Position numbers and translations under genes: made by a program
Assembly (NCBI GenBank): GCA_016713305.1
Contig: JADJPK010000005.1
Location: 186,001-250,000 of the forward strand
Direction: 5' to 3'
Source of the DNA: Betaproteobacteria bacterium
GTDB taxonomy: Bacteria; Pseudomonadota; Gammaproteobacteria; Burkholderiales; Ga0077523
Length of the DNA: 64,000 nt
The notes under the pieces: model-generated
The model's input: the letters and a program-made list of their open reading frames with translations, nothing else
What the model was told of the DNA's origin: nothing
The model's database searches: none
In this document: positions 24,564 to 32,917 of the stretch, one piece after another
Layout: each line of letters begins with the position of its first letter
Numbering within the stretch: position 1 is the first letter of the stretch

Positions 24564-25442
24564 CTATCCGTTCGCTGACTCACGAGGCTTCCCGGTCCCC
24601 ATGCGGTCCTGTGAGGGCAGCAAAGCCTGCGTCCGCCGCCGCAGCCCTTCGGGCAGGCGGGCATCCAGAATCGCATTCACCTCGCCCGGGGCGTACATCT
24701 GCGACAAGTGCATGAGCACGATGTGCTCGTTGCGGAAGCGGTCGGCCCGTTCGATCAGTTCGTCCAGGTGAATGTGACAGCCCGCCCGCGTGGCTTCCAG
24801 CGACTTGCGCCCGTCCAGGAACGTAGACTCGATCACGAGCACCTTCGTGTCGAGCAATTCGGGGTGGTGATCGAGCACCGAGACGAGCGTGTCGGTGACG
24901 TAGGCGAACTCTGCGATGTCGTGCAGGGCGAAGAGATCTTCGCCGGCGGCGGACCGTCGCCGGATCTCCTGTCCGCCGAGCCCGTGGAACTCCGCCTTGA
25001 GCCGCCGCACCCGCCTGACGATCTGGTAGGCGAGACAAGGGACGACGTGGAACGCCTGGCAGGCGCGGATCACGAGATCTCCTTCCAGCGGGCACTCCTC
25101 GCCGGCGCGCAGCCCGACGGCCTCGATGGTGAGCGGCCAGTGCTGCAGAACGCTCATGGCTTCCAGCGCGGCGTTCACGTGCGGCACGATCTCGGCCGGC
25201 ATGACGACACGCAGAGGCCGCTGCATTCCGTTCAATGCGCGGATGCCCAGGAGCGCGGACAGCGCACCGGCGTGGTCGACGTGCCCGTGCGTGAGCAGCA
25301 GCGTCCGGACGCCGGCGAACGAACGCAGTGCCATGCCCGCATCCAGACCGATCCCGTACTGGGGGACGTGCAGGGCGGTGTGGATGCCGCCCACCGAAAC
25401 GCCCCTTACCGTCAGCTGTCCTGCCTTGATCTCCTGCAGCAT
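24564..25442 (-). CDS. MBL-fold metallohydrolase, ribonuclease Z-like
   Basis: A 292-residue metallo-beta-lactamase-fold protein. The zinc motif THGHVDHAGAL (His52, His54, Asp56, His57) is followed by further ligands in FALHDIAEFAYVTDT and LMHLSQMY. The arrangement, with no long N-terminal extension and a His late in the protein, resembles the ribonuclease Z/ElaC branch, but it lacks enough landmarks to be sure it processes tRNA ends. The start is taken at ATG 25442 (MLQEIKAGQLTVRG); an upstream ATG at 25493 adds 17 residues with no family look. It is monocistronic, divergent from the GGDEF-EAL gene. Confidence 0.75.
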   Translation of the reverse strand: MLQEIKAGQLTVRGVSVGGIHTALHVPQYGIGLDAGMALRSFAGVRTLLLTHGHVDHAGALSALLGIRALNGMQRPLRVVMPAEIVPHVNAALEAMSVLQHWPLTIEAVGLRAGEECPLEGDLVIRACQAFHVVPCLAYQIVRRVRRLKAEFHGLGGQEIRRRSAAGEDLFALHDIAEFAYVTDTLVSVLDHHPELLDTKVLVIESTFLDGRKSLEATRAGCHIHLDELIERADRFRNEHIVLMHLSQMYAPGEVNAILDARLPEGLRRRTQALLPSQDRMGTGKPRESANG

Positions 25443-25716
25443 CGATACCGTTTCCAGGGAAGGTCCGGCCAATGTACGCGGATCGCGTCGCAACGGGAAA
25501 CGGACGATGGCAAGTCGGGAGGCGAAGACGGGCCCGGGCGTACGCAGCGGCCGCGCACATGCGTCCGCTGAAACCCGGTGTCATCGGGCGGGACACTGCC
25601 GATTCTCATACTGGACAAGCGTCCGTCGCGGATGCATTGTCGCAGGTGAAAATGAGAGCGCCACTCCTGGCGATCGGACAGCCGATGACGCAGCCGCGCG
25701 CAATCCCCCGGCGCCG

Positions 25717-28347
25717 ATGAACGACCGCACCCGCTATTCCCCCGCCCTGGGGGCAGGGGCCGGAATCTGGGACTGGAATCTGTCCCAGAGCGTACGGTTG
25801 TCCCCCTATCTCGAGACCCTGCTCGGGTTCCCTTCGGGCAGCTTTCCCGGCAGCCTTGCGGCCTTCCTGGGTCTGTTGCATCCGGTCGATGCGGTCCGCG
25901 TGCGCGATGCGCTGGAGGACATCCGGCGGGGCACGCGAACGCTGACACTGGAATTCCGCGTCGCTTCGGGCGACGGTCAGTACCGATGGTTCGCGGCCCA
26001 GGCGGAAATGCTGGCGGGCACGGCGGAGACGCCTTCGCACCTCGCCGGCACGATGCAGGAGCTGAGCCCGTCGGCCGTGGCGGACCGGCGCATGCGCCGG
26101 CAGCAGGATGCGCTGCTGTGGCTGGCGACCCGTCCCGAACTGCGGACAGGCCCGTTCCCGGAATCCCTGAAAGTCGTGGCCCGGGTCGCTGCGGAAACGC
26201 TGGACGTGCAGAGGGTGGGTATCTGGCTGTTCGACGCAACCGACACCCGGCTCGACTGCCTCGAGCTGTTCGACCGGCGGGAGGACCGGCACAGCCCCGT
26301 CCCGTCGTTGTCCAAGGGCTGCTATCCCCAGTACTTCGGCCACGTTCGCGACTCGAGAGCGATGGCCATCGCGGATGCGCAGTCGGACCCGCGATCGTCC
26401 GAGCTCGCGCAGGACTATCTGGCGCCGCTCGGCATCTCGGCGCTGCTCGACGCGGCGATCCGGCGCGAAGGTCGCAACGTGGGCGTCGTGTGTCACGAGT
26501 ACAGCGGTCCGGCACGGGCCTGGACGCTGGACGAGCAGGGCTTCGCGGCGTCCGTGGCGGACCTCGTGGCGGAACTGCTGGAAGGGGATGCCCGCAGGAG
26601 CGCCGAGGACGCGCTGCGCCGAAGCGAGGAGCGCTATCGCGCCTTCGTGGAACAAAGCACCGAGGCCATCTGGCGGGTGGACGTGACGGACCCCATCCCT
26701 GCTGGGGCGTCGCCCGCCGAACAGATCGACCGCCTGGTCAGGCATGGCAGGCTCGCCGAGTGCAATCTCGCGCTTGCACGCATGCTGGGTTTCGAATCCT
26801 GCGAAAGCATCGTGGGGCGTCCCATGGCGAGCCTGGTGGGCGAGCGCAGGACGCGGGCCATTCTCGAGACCTGGCTGGACGCGGGCGGCCGGTTGCGCGA
26901 CTTCGAAGTGCAGACGCAGGATCGCGCGGGCGCCGCCCGCTGGCTTTCGGTGTCGCTCATCGGGGTGCGGCAGGACGGCCTGCTGACGCGCATCTGGGGG
27001 ACGTGGCGCGATGTCACCGACCGGCGTGTTGCGCTGGCGGCTCTGGAGCATCAGTCACGGCACGATGCGCTGACGGATCTCCCCAACCGGACCCGCTTCG
27101 CTGCGGATCTGGCCGACGCCATCGAGACGTGCCGCAAGATCGAAGGCCGCTTCGCGGTGCTGGTGATCGATCTCGATCACTTCAAGGAAATCAACGACAC
27201 GCTCGGACATCCGATCGGCGACGCGCTGCTGGGCGCGCTGGGTCCGCGTCTGCAGTCGTCCCTGGACAGCGACCGCGAGACGATCGCGCGGCTGGGCGGA
27301 GACGAGTTCGCGATCGTGCTGCGCAGCCCGTCGTGCATTCACGATGCCGAGGCGCTGGCGCTGCGGCTGCTCTCGGCAATCCGGCAGCCGTTCAGCCTGG
27401 AAGGTGCGCGTCTGGAGATCGGCGCGAGCATCGGCATCAGCGTCTTTCCCGACGACGGGACCGATGCGGCCAGCCTGTTGCGGCGCGCCGACATCGCCAT
27501 GTACAACGCCAAGCGCTCGCGCAGCGGCTATGCCTTCTACCGGGCCGAGCAGGATCGTCACAGCGTGCGCCGGCTCAACCTTCTGAGCGAGCTGGGCACG
27601 GCGATCCGCACGCGGCAGATCGTTCTGCACTATCAACCCAAGGTGATGTTGCGCGATGGCCGCGTGTGCGGGCTCGAGGCCCTGTGCCGCTGGCAGCATC
27701 CCGAGCACGGCATGGTGCCGCCTGACGAATTCATCCGGCTCGCGGAGATGGGCGATCTCATCCGGCCGCTCACGTCCCTGGTGATCGACGAGGCCCTGGC
27801 CCAGTGGGCACGCTGGGCCGCAGGCGGCCTGCGTCTGCCGGTCGCCGTCAACCTGTCGCCTCGCAGCCTGGTGGACGACGCGATCCTGCTGGATCTGGGG
27901 GATGCCCTGGACAAGCACGGCGTTCCGCCCGGCTTCGTGGAACTGGAACTGACCGAAAGTGCCTTCCTGCACGATCCGGAAAGGGCACTCACGTTGCTCG
28001 GCCGCATGCGCGCGCTCGGCGTGTCGCTCGCCATGGACGACTTCGGCACCGGCTTCTCGTCCCTGTCCTATCTGCGCCGGATGCCCATCCGGGCGCTCAA
28101 GATCGACAAGTCCTTCGTCATCTCCATGGCGGACCACCATGCCGATCAGGCGATCGTGCACTCCGTCGTGGATCTCGCGCGCAATCTGGGCCTCCTCGTC
28201 ATCGCGGAGGGAATCGAGTCCGAGGGGATCGCGCGGCAGCTCCTGGATATCGGTTGCGAGATCGGCCAGGGGTACTGGTTCGCGCGCCCCCTGCCCGCCG
28301 ATGCCGTGGCGGACTACTGTCTGCAGCGCGGTGTTGCGCCGTGCTGA
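25717..28347 (+). CDS. PAS-GAF-PAS-GGDEF-EAL cyclic-di-GMP enzyme
   Basis: An 876-residue soluble signalling protein. The order is a PAS domain (about 10-115), a GAF domain (about 135-285; VVARVAAETLDVQRVGIWL), a second PAS (about 300-440; YRAFVEQSTEAIWRVD), GGDEF (about 445-605) and EAL (about 615-870). The cyclase site RLGGDEFAIVL is intact. The phosphodiesterase residues are also present: GLEALCRW, VAVNLSPRS, ELELTES, MDDFGTGFSSLSYL, LKIDKSFV and AEGIESE. Both activities are therefore possible, balanced by the PAS/GAF inputs. No membrane segment is seen. The start is ATG 25717. Confidence 0.9.
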   Translation: MNDRTRYSPALGAGAGIWDWNLSQSVRLSPYLETLLGFPSGSFPGSLAAFLGLLHPVDAVRVRDALEDIRRGTRTLTLEFRVASGDGQYRWFAAQAEMLAGTAETPSHLAGTMQELSPSAVADRRMRRQQDALLWLATRPELRTGPFPESLKVVARVAAETLDVQRVGIWLFDATDTRLDCLELFDRREDRHSPVPSLSKGCYPQYFGHVRDSRAMAIADAQSDPRSSELAQDYLAPLGISALLDAAIRREGRNVGVVCHEYSGPARAWTLDEQGFAASVADLVAELLEGDARRSAEDALRRSEERYRAFVEQSTEAIWRVDVTDPIPAGASPAEQIDRLVRHGRLAECNLALARMLGFESCESIVGRPMASLVGERRTRAILETWLDAGGRLRDFEVQTQDRAGAARWLSVSLIGVRQDGLLTRIWGTWRDVTDRRVALAALEHQSRHDALTDLPNRTRFAADLADAIETCRKIEGRFAVLVIDLDHFKEINDTLGHPIGDALLGALGPRLQSSLDSDRETIARLGGDEFAIVLRSPSCIHDAEALALRLLSAIRQPFSLEGARLEIGASIGISVFPDDGTDAASLLRRADIAMYNAKRSRSGYAFYRAEQDRHSVRRLNLLSELGTAIRTRQIVLHYQPKVMLRDGRVCGLEALCRWQHPEHGMVPPDEFIRLAEMGDLIRPLTSLVIDEALAQWARWAAGGLRLPVAVNLSPRSLVDDAILLDLGDALDKHGVPPGFVELELTESAFLHDPERALTLLGRMRALGVSLAMDDFGTGFSSLSYLRRMPIRALKIDKSFVISMADHHADQAIVHSVVDLARNLGLLVIAEGIESEGIARQLLDIGCEIGQGYWFARPLPADAVADYCLQRGVAPC

Positions 28348-28357
28348 GGAGGGCCTG

Positions 28358-29065
28358 TCAGGTCTTCGCGGCGTCTGCGTTTCCGGCCGGACCCGGAGCG
28401 GGCAGGACATGCGAGCCCAGCACGCGCAACGCCGCACAGGCGGCCCCGAAGCCGTTGTCGATGTTCGTTACCAGCAGGCCGGCCGCACAGCTGGACAGCA
28501 TGGAGTGGAGCGCCGTGTGTCCTCCGGTGGCCACGCCGTAGCCCACGGACGTCGGCACGCCGATCACGACCCCCGGTGTGAGTCCGCCGACCACGGTCGG
28601 CAGCGCGGCGTCCATCCCGGCGACGACGATGACGACGGGGAGATGGCGGATCTCCTCCACGCGCTCCATGAGCCGCCAGATGCCGGCCACGCCCACGTCG
28701 GTGACCTCCAACGTGGGTTCGCCGTACCAGTGGAGCGTTCGGGAGACCTCGCGGACCACCTGGATGTCGGAGGTGCCCGCGGCAACGACAGCGACGCGTG
28801 TCGCCGTCCGCAGCGGCTCCGGGGCTCCGAAGTAGCCGGTCCGGGACAGCGGGTCGTACGCAACGGCGGCGCGATGATGCTCCGGCAACTGCGACATCTG
28901 CTCCTCGCTCAGGCGGGTGAGCAGGAGGCGCGCGTTGCGCTGCGCGGCCTGATCGAGGATGGCAGCCAGATGCGCGACCGGCTTGCTGCCGGCGAGGATC
29001 GCTTCCTCCAGCCCCATGCGACTGCGGCGATCGAAATCGAGGCGGATGTCCAGGTGCGCATTCAT
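28358..29065 (-). CDS. larB: LarB: pyridinium-3,5-bisthiocarboxylate cofactor biosynthesis, carboxylase/hydrolase
   Basis: A 235-residue protein with the AIR-carboxylase (PurE-like) domain of LarB, which carboxylates nicotinate adenine dinucleotide and releases AMP in nickel-pincer nucleotide synthesis. Blocks visible: VAVVAAGTSDIQVVREV, VTDVGVAGIWRL, VVIVVAGMDAALPTVVGG and VVIGVPTSVGYGVATGGHTAL, then SMLSSCAAGLLVTNIDNGFG. The start is the ATG at 29065 (MNAHLDIRLDFDRR), overlapping larE's stop by 4 nt. It is the last gene of a larC-larE-larB operon. Confidence 0.92.
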   Translation of the reverse strand: MNAHLDIRLDFDRRSRMGLEEAILAGSKPVAHLAAILDQAAQRNARLLLTRLSEEQMSQLPEHHRAAVAYDPLSRTGYFGAPEPLRTATRVAVVAAGTSDIQVVREVSRTLHWYGEPTLEVTDVGVAGIWRLMERVEEIRHLPVVIVVAGMDAALPTVVGGLTPGVVIGVPTSVGYGVATGGHTALHSMLSSCAAGLLVTNIDNGFGAACAALRVLGSHVLPAPGPAGNADAAKT

Positions 29066-29886
29066 CGGGCGTGCACCTTCACCGGATGCAGGAAGGCGCT
29101 GCCCACCCGGTAGGGGGCGAACGCGACGCTGCCCGGGAATCCCCCCTCCCGGAACAGGCGCTCCACTTCCTGCGCGACCGGCGTACGCAGTTCTTCGGGC
29201 AGGGCGAGCGTCTGTGCATCCAGCTCGATCACGACGCCGTTGGCACGCACGCGGCACCGCACCGTGCGCGCTCCCAGCTTCTCCCGCACCAGATTCTCGC
29301 CCGCGTGCACGCAGGCCAGCATGGCGGGATCGATGCCGATCCCCGTTTCGATGCGGCTCGACAGGCACGGCGCCGAGGGAAGCTCGGCGATCTCGCCCAG
29401 CCCCACTGCGCGGGCGATGACGCGCACGCCGTTCTTGTCGATGCCGGCCTCCACGAAAGGATGACGGACGTCGTGCTCCTTCGCCGCTTCCAGTCCCGGC
29501 CGGTACTCGCCCAGATCGTCCGTGTTGGTGCCGGACACGATCTGCGCCGTCGTGGCCGGCCGGATGGCGCCGTACAGGCTGGTCTTGCAGTAGTAGCAGC
29601 GGTTCGACGGATTGGCGCGATACTGGGCATCGGAGAATTCGCCGGCATCGATGATCGTCAACGACCAGCCTTCCTGCTGCGCGATCGCCTGGGTGCGCTC
29701 CGTGGCCTCGCGCGGCACCGCGGGCGATACGGCATGGAACATCTCGACGCCTTCGCGGCCCGGCCGGCGGTGCGCCACGGTGGCCAGTGTGAGGCTGTCG
29801 ATACCACCGCTCACGGCGCAGGCGACGCGCGGCATGGCGGCGAGCACGGCTTCGAGCCGTTCGAGCAGGTTCAGTGGGGCATTCAT
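29062..29886 (-). CDS. larE: LarE: ATP-dependent sulfur insertion enzyme
   Basis: A 274-residue PP-loop ATPase that adds sulfur to the nickel-pincer cofactor precursor. The PP-loop is SGGIDS (26-31). Three Cys stand out: C97 and C100 in NRCYYCKTSLY, and C174 in SAPCLSSR, the position of the sacrificial Cys of LpLarE. Some LarE proteins hold a [4Fe-4S] cluster on three Cys and act catalytically instead; this one could be that type. It overlaps larC and larB by 4 nt each. Confidence 0.9.
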   Translation of the reverse strand: MNAPLNLLERLEAVLAAMPRVACAVSGGIDSLTLATVAHRRPGREGVEMFHAVSPAVPREATERTQAIAQQEGWSLTIIDAGEFSDAQYRANPSNRCYYCKTSLYGAIRPATTAQIVSGTNTDDLGEYRPGLEAAKEHDVRHPFVEAGIDKNGVRVIARAVGLGEIAELPSAPCLSSRIETGIGIDPAMLACVHAGENLVREKLGARTVRCRVRANGVVIELDAQTLALPEELRTPVAQEVERLFREGGFPGSVAFAPYRVGSAFLHPVKVHAR

Positions 29887-31148
29887 TTCTGGCTTCGTTC
29901 CTCTTCGCCATCGAGGCCGGAAGTCTCGGCGTCGTGACGTGTCTGCATGCGGCCCGCGGTGCCGCGCGAGTGGAGCGCGTCGTCGCTGTCCGCCTTGGCC
30001 GTGACCGAGTCGGCACGATGTGCGATCTTCACCCGGATCGAATGGTTGCCCACCTGTACGACCTTCATCTCGCGCGGCAGGCGGTGACGGTGCACCGTGT
30101 GATAGCGAAGACCGATGGTGGTGGTCTCGAGGAAGCAGGCTTCCACCGCGCGTGCCAGCGCTTCGGGCTCCGTCAGGACCTGCACGTGCGCGGCGACGCG
30201 TCCCTTCTTGCCGTAGGCCGGCATCTGCAGGACATCCAGGACACCCGCCAGCGAGCGGATCCTGTCCAGACCGATGGCGAGATCCTCCGGCGTCTGGTCG
30301 TCCACATCGAATTCGATCACCGCGGCCTCGGAGTCTTCCAGCGATGTGCGCGCCGCCTGCGGCTCGAACGCGAGCAGGCGCAGCACGTTGGCCATTCCGG
30401 GAAAGCGCCTCGTGCCGAAACCGTAGCCGTTGTGCCTGAGGATGCTCGGGCTCCTGGAGTGCCGCTGCTGATGGCAGGCGAGATGCCGGACGATCGCAGC
30501 GCCGGTGGGAGTGATGCGCTCGCCCTCCACGCCGTCATCGATGAAGGCGTAACCCTCGAGGATCGCGGCCGCGGCGGGCACGGGGACGGGCAGGCGCCCA
30601 TGGGCCGTTCTGACGAATCCCGAGCCCAGGGGAAGCGTTCCTATGGTCCATTCCGTGGCATCCAGCGCGGTGATGAGATAGGCGGCACCGACGATGTCGG
30701 CCACCGAATCCCATTCGCCCAGCTCGTGGAACGACACGTCGTCGACCGGATGGCCGTGGATTTTCGATTCCGCCCCGGCCAGTACGGTGAAGATGCCGAT
30801 CGCGTGATGCTTGACCTCCGGCGTCAGGGTGGAGGCCAGTAGATGCGTGCGGATGTCCGCGAAATCGCGATGCGTATGGGGGGCATGCGCGCCCTGCCGC
30901 AGCAAGTGACCCTCGGCGGGTGCGACCGGAACATAGCTGTCGCCCTGTCCCGGAATGTCGACGATGAAACGGCTGCCGGTGAGAGAGTGATCCTCGTGCG
31001 GCTCGAACCGGCAGTCGATGTCTTCCGGCAGGCCGGCCGCCCGGATCGCCGTCAGCATGCCTTCGCGCAACTGCGGAAAAGCGTCCGTGACGGCAGCGAT
31101 GAACATGTCGCCGGCGATCCCGCCGACCGGGTCGAGATGAATCAGCAT
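29883..31148 (-). CDS. larC: LarC: nickel insertion protein (single-frame)
   Basis: A 421-residue protein that loads Ni into the pincer cofactor using CTP. The N-terminal domain opens LIHLDPVGGIAGDMFIAAV and contains SKIHGHPVDDVSFHELGEWD, SVADIVGAAY, and GTLPLGSGFVRTAHG. The C-terminal domain includes VDDQTPEDLAIGLDRI, MPAYGKKGRVAAHVQVLTEP and TIGLRYHTVHRHRLPRE. Both domains are in one frame, unlike Lactiplantibacillus where a ribosomal frameshift joins them. A low-complexity polar tail of about 45 residues follows. The start is ATG 31148; the stop overlaps larE by 4 nt. Confidence 0.92.
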   Translation of the reverse strand: MLIHLDPVGGIAGDMFIAAVTDAFPQLREGMLTAIRAAGLPEDIDCRFEPHEDHSLTGSRFIVDIPGQGDSYVPVAPAEGHLLRQGAHAPHTHRDFADIRTHLLASTLTPEVKHHAIGIFTVLAGAESKIHGHPVDDVSFHELGEWDSVADIVGAAYLITALDATEWTIGTLPLGSGFVRTAHGRLPVPVPAAAAILEGYAFIDDGVEGERITPTGAAIVRHLACHQQRHSRSPSILRHNGYGFGTRRFPGMANVLRLLAFEPQAARTSLEDSEAAVIEFDVDDQTPEDLAIGLDRIRSLAGVLDVLQMPAYGKKGRVAAHVQVLTEPEALARAVEACFLETTTIGLRYHTVHRHRLPREMKVVQVGNHSIRVKIAHRADSVTAKADSDDALHSRGTAGRMQTRHDAETSGLDGEEERSQK

Positions 31149-31283
31149 GAACGCGGGGCGGGCAGCAGGACGACCGCTTTCAGCGGCTCCCGGCAGTCTC
31201 GTGGAACACGGTCTTCAGGGCAGCGTGGCAACGCGTGCGAGGCAAGCGGGGACTCCGGCATGCCGGAGTCCCGCGCGGCGAAC

Positions 31284-32609
31284 CTACGCCGTGGCGTGTT
31301 CGTGATGGCGTCCCAGCATGGGGTACAGCGTTCCCTTCGCATCGAACTTGAACGGCTCCGGTTCGCCCATCACCTCGAACATCGACGGGTTGGCCTTGAT
31401 GAAGGGCAGCATCGGTTCGGACACGTGGATGTCCATGATCTCCAGCGTGTTGGCGATGCGCACGACCTTGGTGTCCTGCGGCTTCACGCGCACGACCGTC
31501 TTCACCGCGAGCTGGATGGCTTCGGCGTCCGTATTCATGATGAGCGGAATGCCCGCGCCGTCCAGGTACGTCGAGGTGATGATGTTCGCGTACGTCTTGG
31601 CGATGTCCAGATCCTTGTACAGGCGCATCGTGATCACGTCTGCGGCGCCCATGCCGGTCGCGTTGCCATGGGTTTCGGGCGTGAGTCCCAGCACGGCGAT
31701 CTTCTTCACGAACGGCTTCATGTTCCACTCCACCAGGCGGCAGTTGCGGCCGGTGATGTTGGGGTCCATGCCCGAGCCCGAGATGTTCTTGCCGATCCGT
31801 TCCACGACCAGCACGTCGATCTCGTCGAACTGCAGCCGGGCCATCATTTCCTTGGCCTTTGCCTGGAGCACGGGCTCGCGTTCGAAAATCTTCTCCGCGG
31901 GAACCGCCTCGATGATGGCGGTCTCGTCGGCCGCGTTCTCGACCATCGCGACGCCAAGAAGGATGTTCTTCCTGGCCATGATGAGGCTGGCCGCGGCCGG
32001 AAGCAGCTCGCCGAACTTGTCCATGCCCTGCGTGTGCAGTTCGGTCGCGCCCACGATCTTGCCCATGCCAATGGTGAGCATCTTGACGATGCCGGATTCG
32101 ATCGGTGCGCGGAAATTGGTGTGCGGCTTGACGCGGCAGACGACGACCACGCCGTCGGCCTCGGATGCCAGCTTGTCCATGTAGACCGGCATGCCGTCCG
32201 GCAGCTTGCCCACTTCCACCACGTCCATCTGGGAGCGGATCGGGCAGCCGACGAAGTCCTCGGTGATCCCGTAGCCTTCCAGCACTTCGTGCTGGCCTTC
32301 GGCCGTGGCACCGCCGTGGCTGCCCATGGCGGGGAAGATGAAGGGCTTGGCGCCCAGCGCCTTCAGTTCGGCGATGACCTGCTTGGCGCATTCCGCGATG
32401 TTGTTGATGCCGCGGCTGCCGCAGCCGACGGCGATGGTCATGCCCGGCTTCACCTTGGCACGCACTTCGGGGCGGAGGAACTCCGCGGCCACCGTCCTGG
32501 AGACATTCTCGACGCGCGGCAGCGCGAATTTCTGCCGCACATGGACCATGCGGGGCAGCGGTACGTCCAGTCCGCCGGCAATGTTGACCTCGATTCTGTC
32601 TCCGATCAT
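31284..32609 (-). CDS. LarA-family nickel-pincer-dependent racemase/epimerase
   Basis: A 441-residue protein of the LarA superfamily (DUF2088), which racemises or epimerises 2-hydroxy acids using the nickel-pincer nucleotide. Candidate cofactor ligands are His98 (AMGSHGGATAEGQ), His163 (VKPHTNFRAP), Lys176 (ESGIVKMLTIG) and His192 (ELHTQG). Their spacing closely follows His108, His174, Lys184 and His200 of Lactiplantibacillus LarA. The start is ATG 32609 after GGAGG. It sits 135 nt upstream of larC on the same strand. The overall sequence differs enough that the substrate may not be lactate. Confidence 0.82.
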   Translation of the reverse strand: MIGDRIEVNIAGGLDVPLPRMVHVRQKFALPRVENVSRTVAAEFLRPEVRAKVKPGMTIAVGCGSRGINNIAECAKQVIAELKALGAKPFIFPAMGSHGGATAEGQHEVLEGYGITEDFVGCPIRSQMDVVEVGKLPDGMPVYMDKLASEADGVVVVCRVKPHTNFRAPIESGIVKMLTIGMGKIVGATELHTQGMDKFGELLPAAASLIMARKNILLGVAMVENAADETAIIEAVPAEKIFEREPVLQAKAKEMMARLQFDEIDVLVVERIGKNISGSGMDPNITGRNCRLVEWNMKPFVKKIAVLGLTPETHGNATGMGAADVITMRLYKDLDIAKTYANIITSTYLDGAGIPLIMNTDAEAIQLAVKTVVRVKPQDTKVVRIANTLEIMDIHVSEPMLPFIKANPSMFEVMGEPEPFKFDAKGTLYPMLGRHHEHATA

Positions 32610-32917
32610 GGGATCCTCCGATGCGTGATGGTTGCCGCCGGCAGACGGGTACGGCGGTGCCCGGCGAAGCCCTTGGATTGTGCCATCTTTGACCAGTGTC
32701 TGACTCGTTCGGGCGCCTCCGATGCGGGGCGGACCGCCGGGCCGAGGCGATGACCGGGTTCGCGCGGGGGGCCCGAGGGACACCCGGAACGATTCGGATC
32801 ACCGGCGCGCTGCCACGGTGTGAAGGCAGCCGCGGGACGGGAGCGGCCCCGCCCCGCGGGTCATCGGCAGCCGGGAACGTCTGCGTCCCGAGCGCGCAGC
32901 ATGCCGATCCGGCCTCC
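32610..32917. other. Intergenic region between glgA and the LarA-family gene
   Basis: About 308 bp between the 3' end of glgA and the racemase start, with no supported gene. It should contain the promoter of the racemase (GGAGG at its end is the ribosome site) and possibly the glgA terminator, but no clear hairpin with a T-run or consensus -35/-10 pair was seen. Confidence 0.4.

Noticed and set aside
29883..31148. Programmed frameshift in larC
   Set aside because: Unlike Lactiplantibacillus, both LarC domains lie in a single frame.
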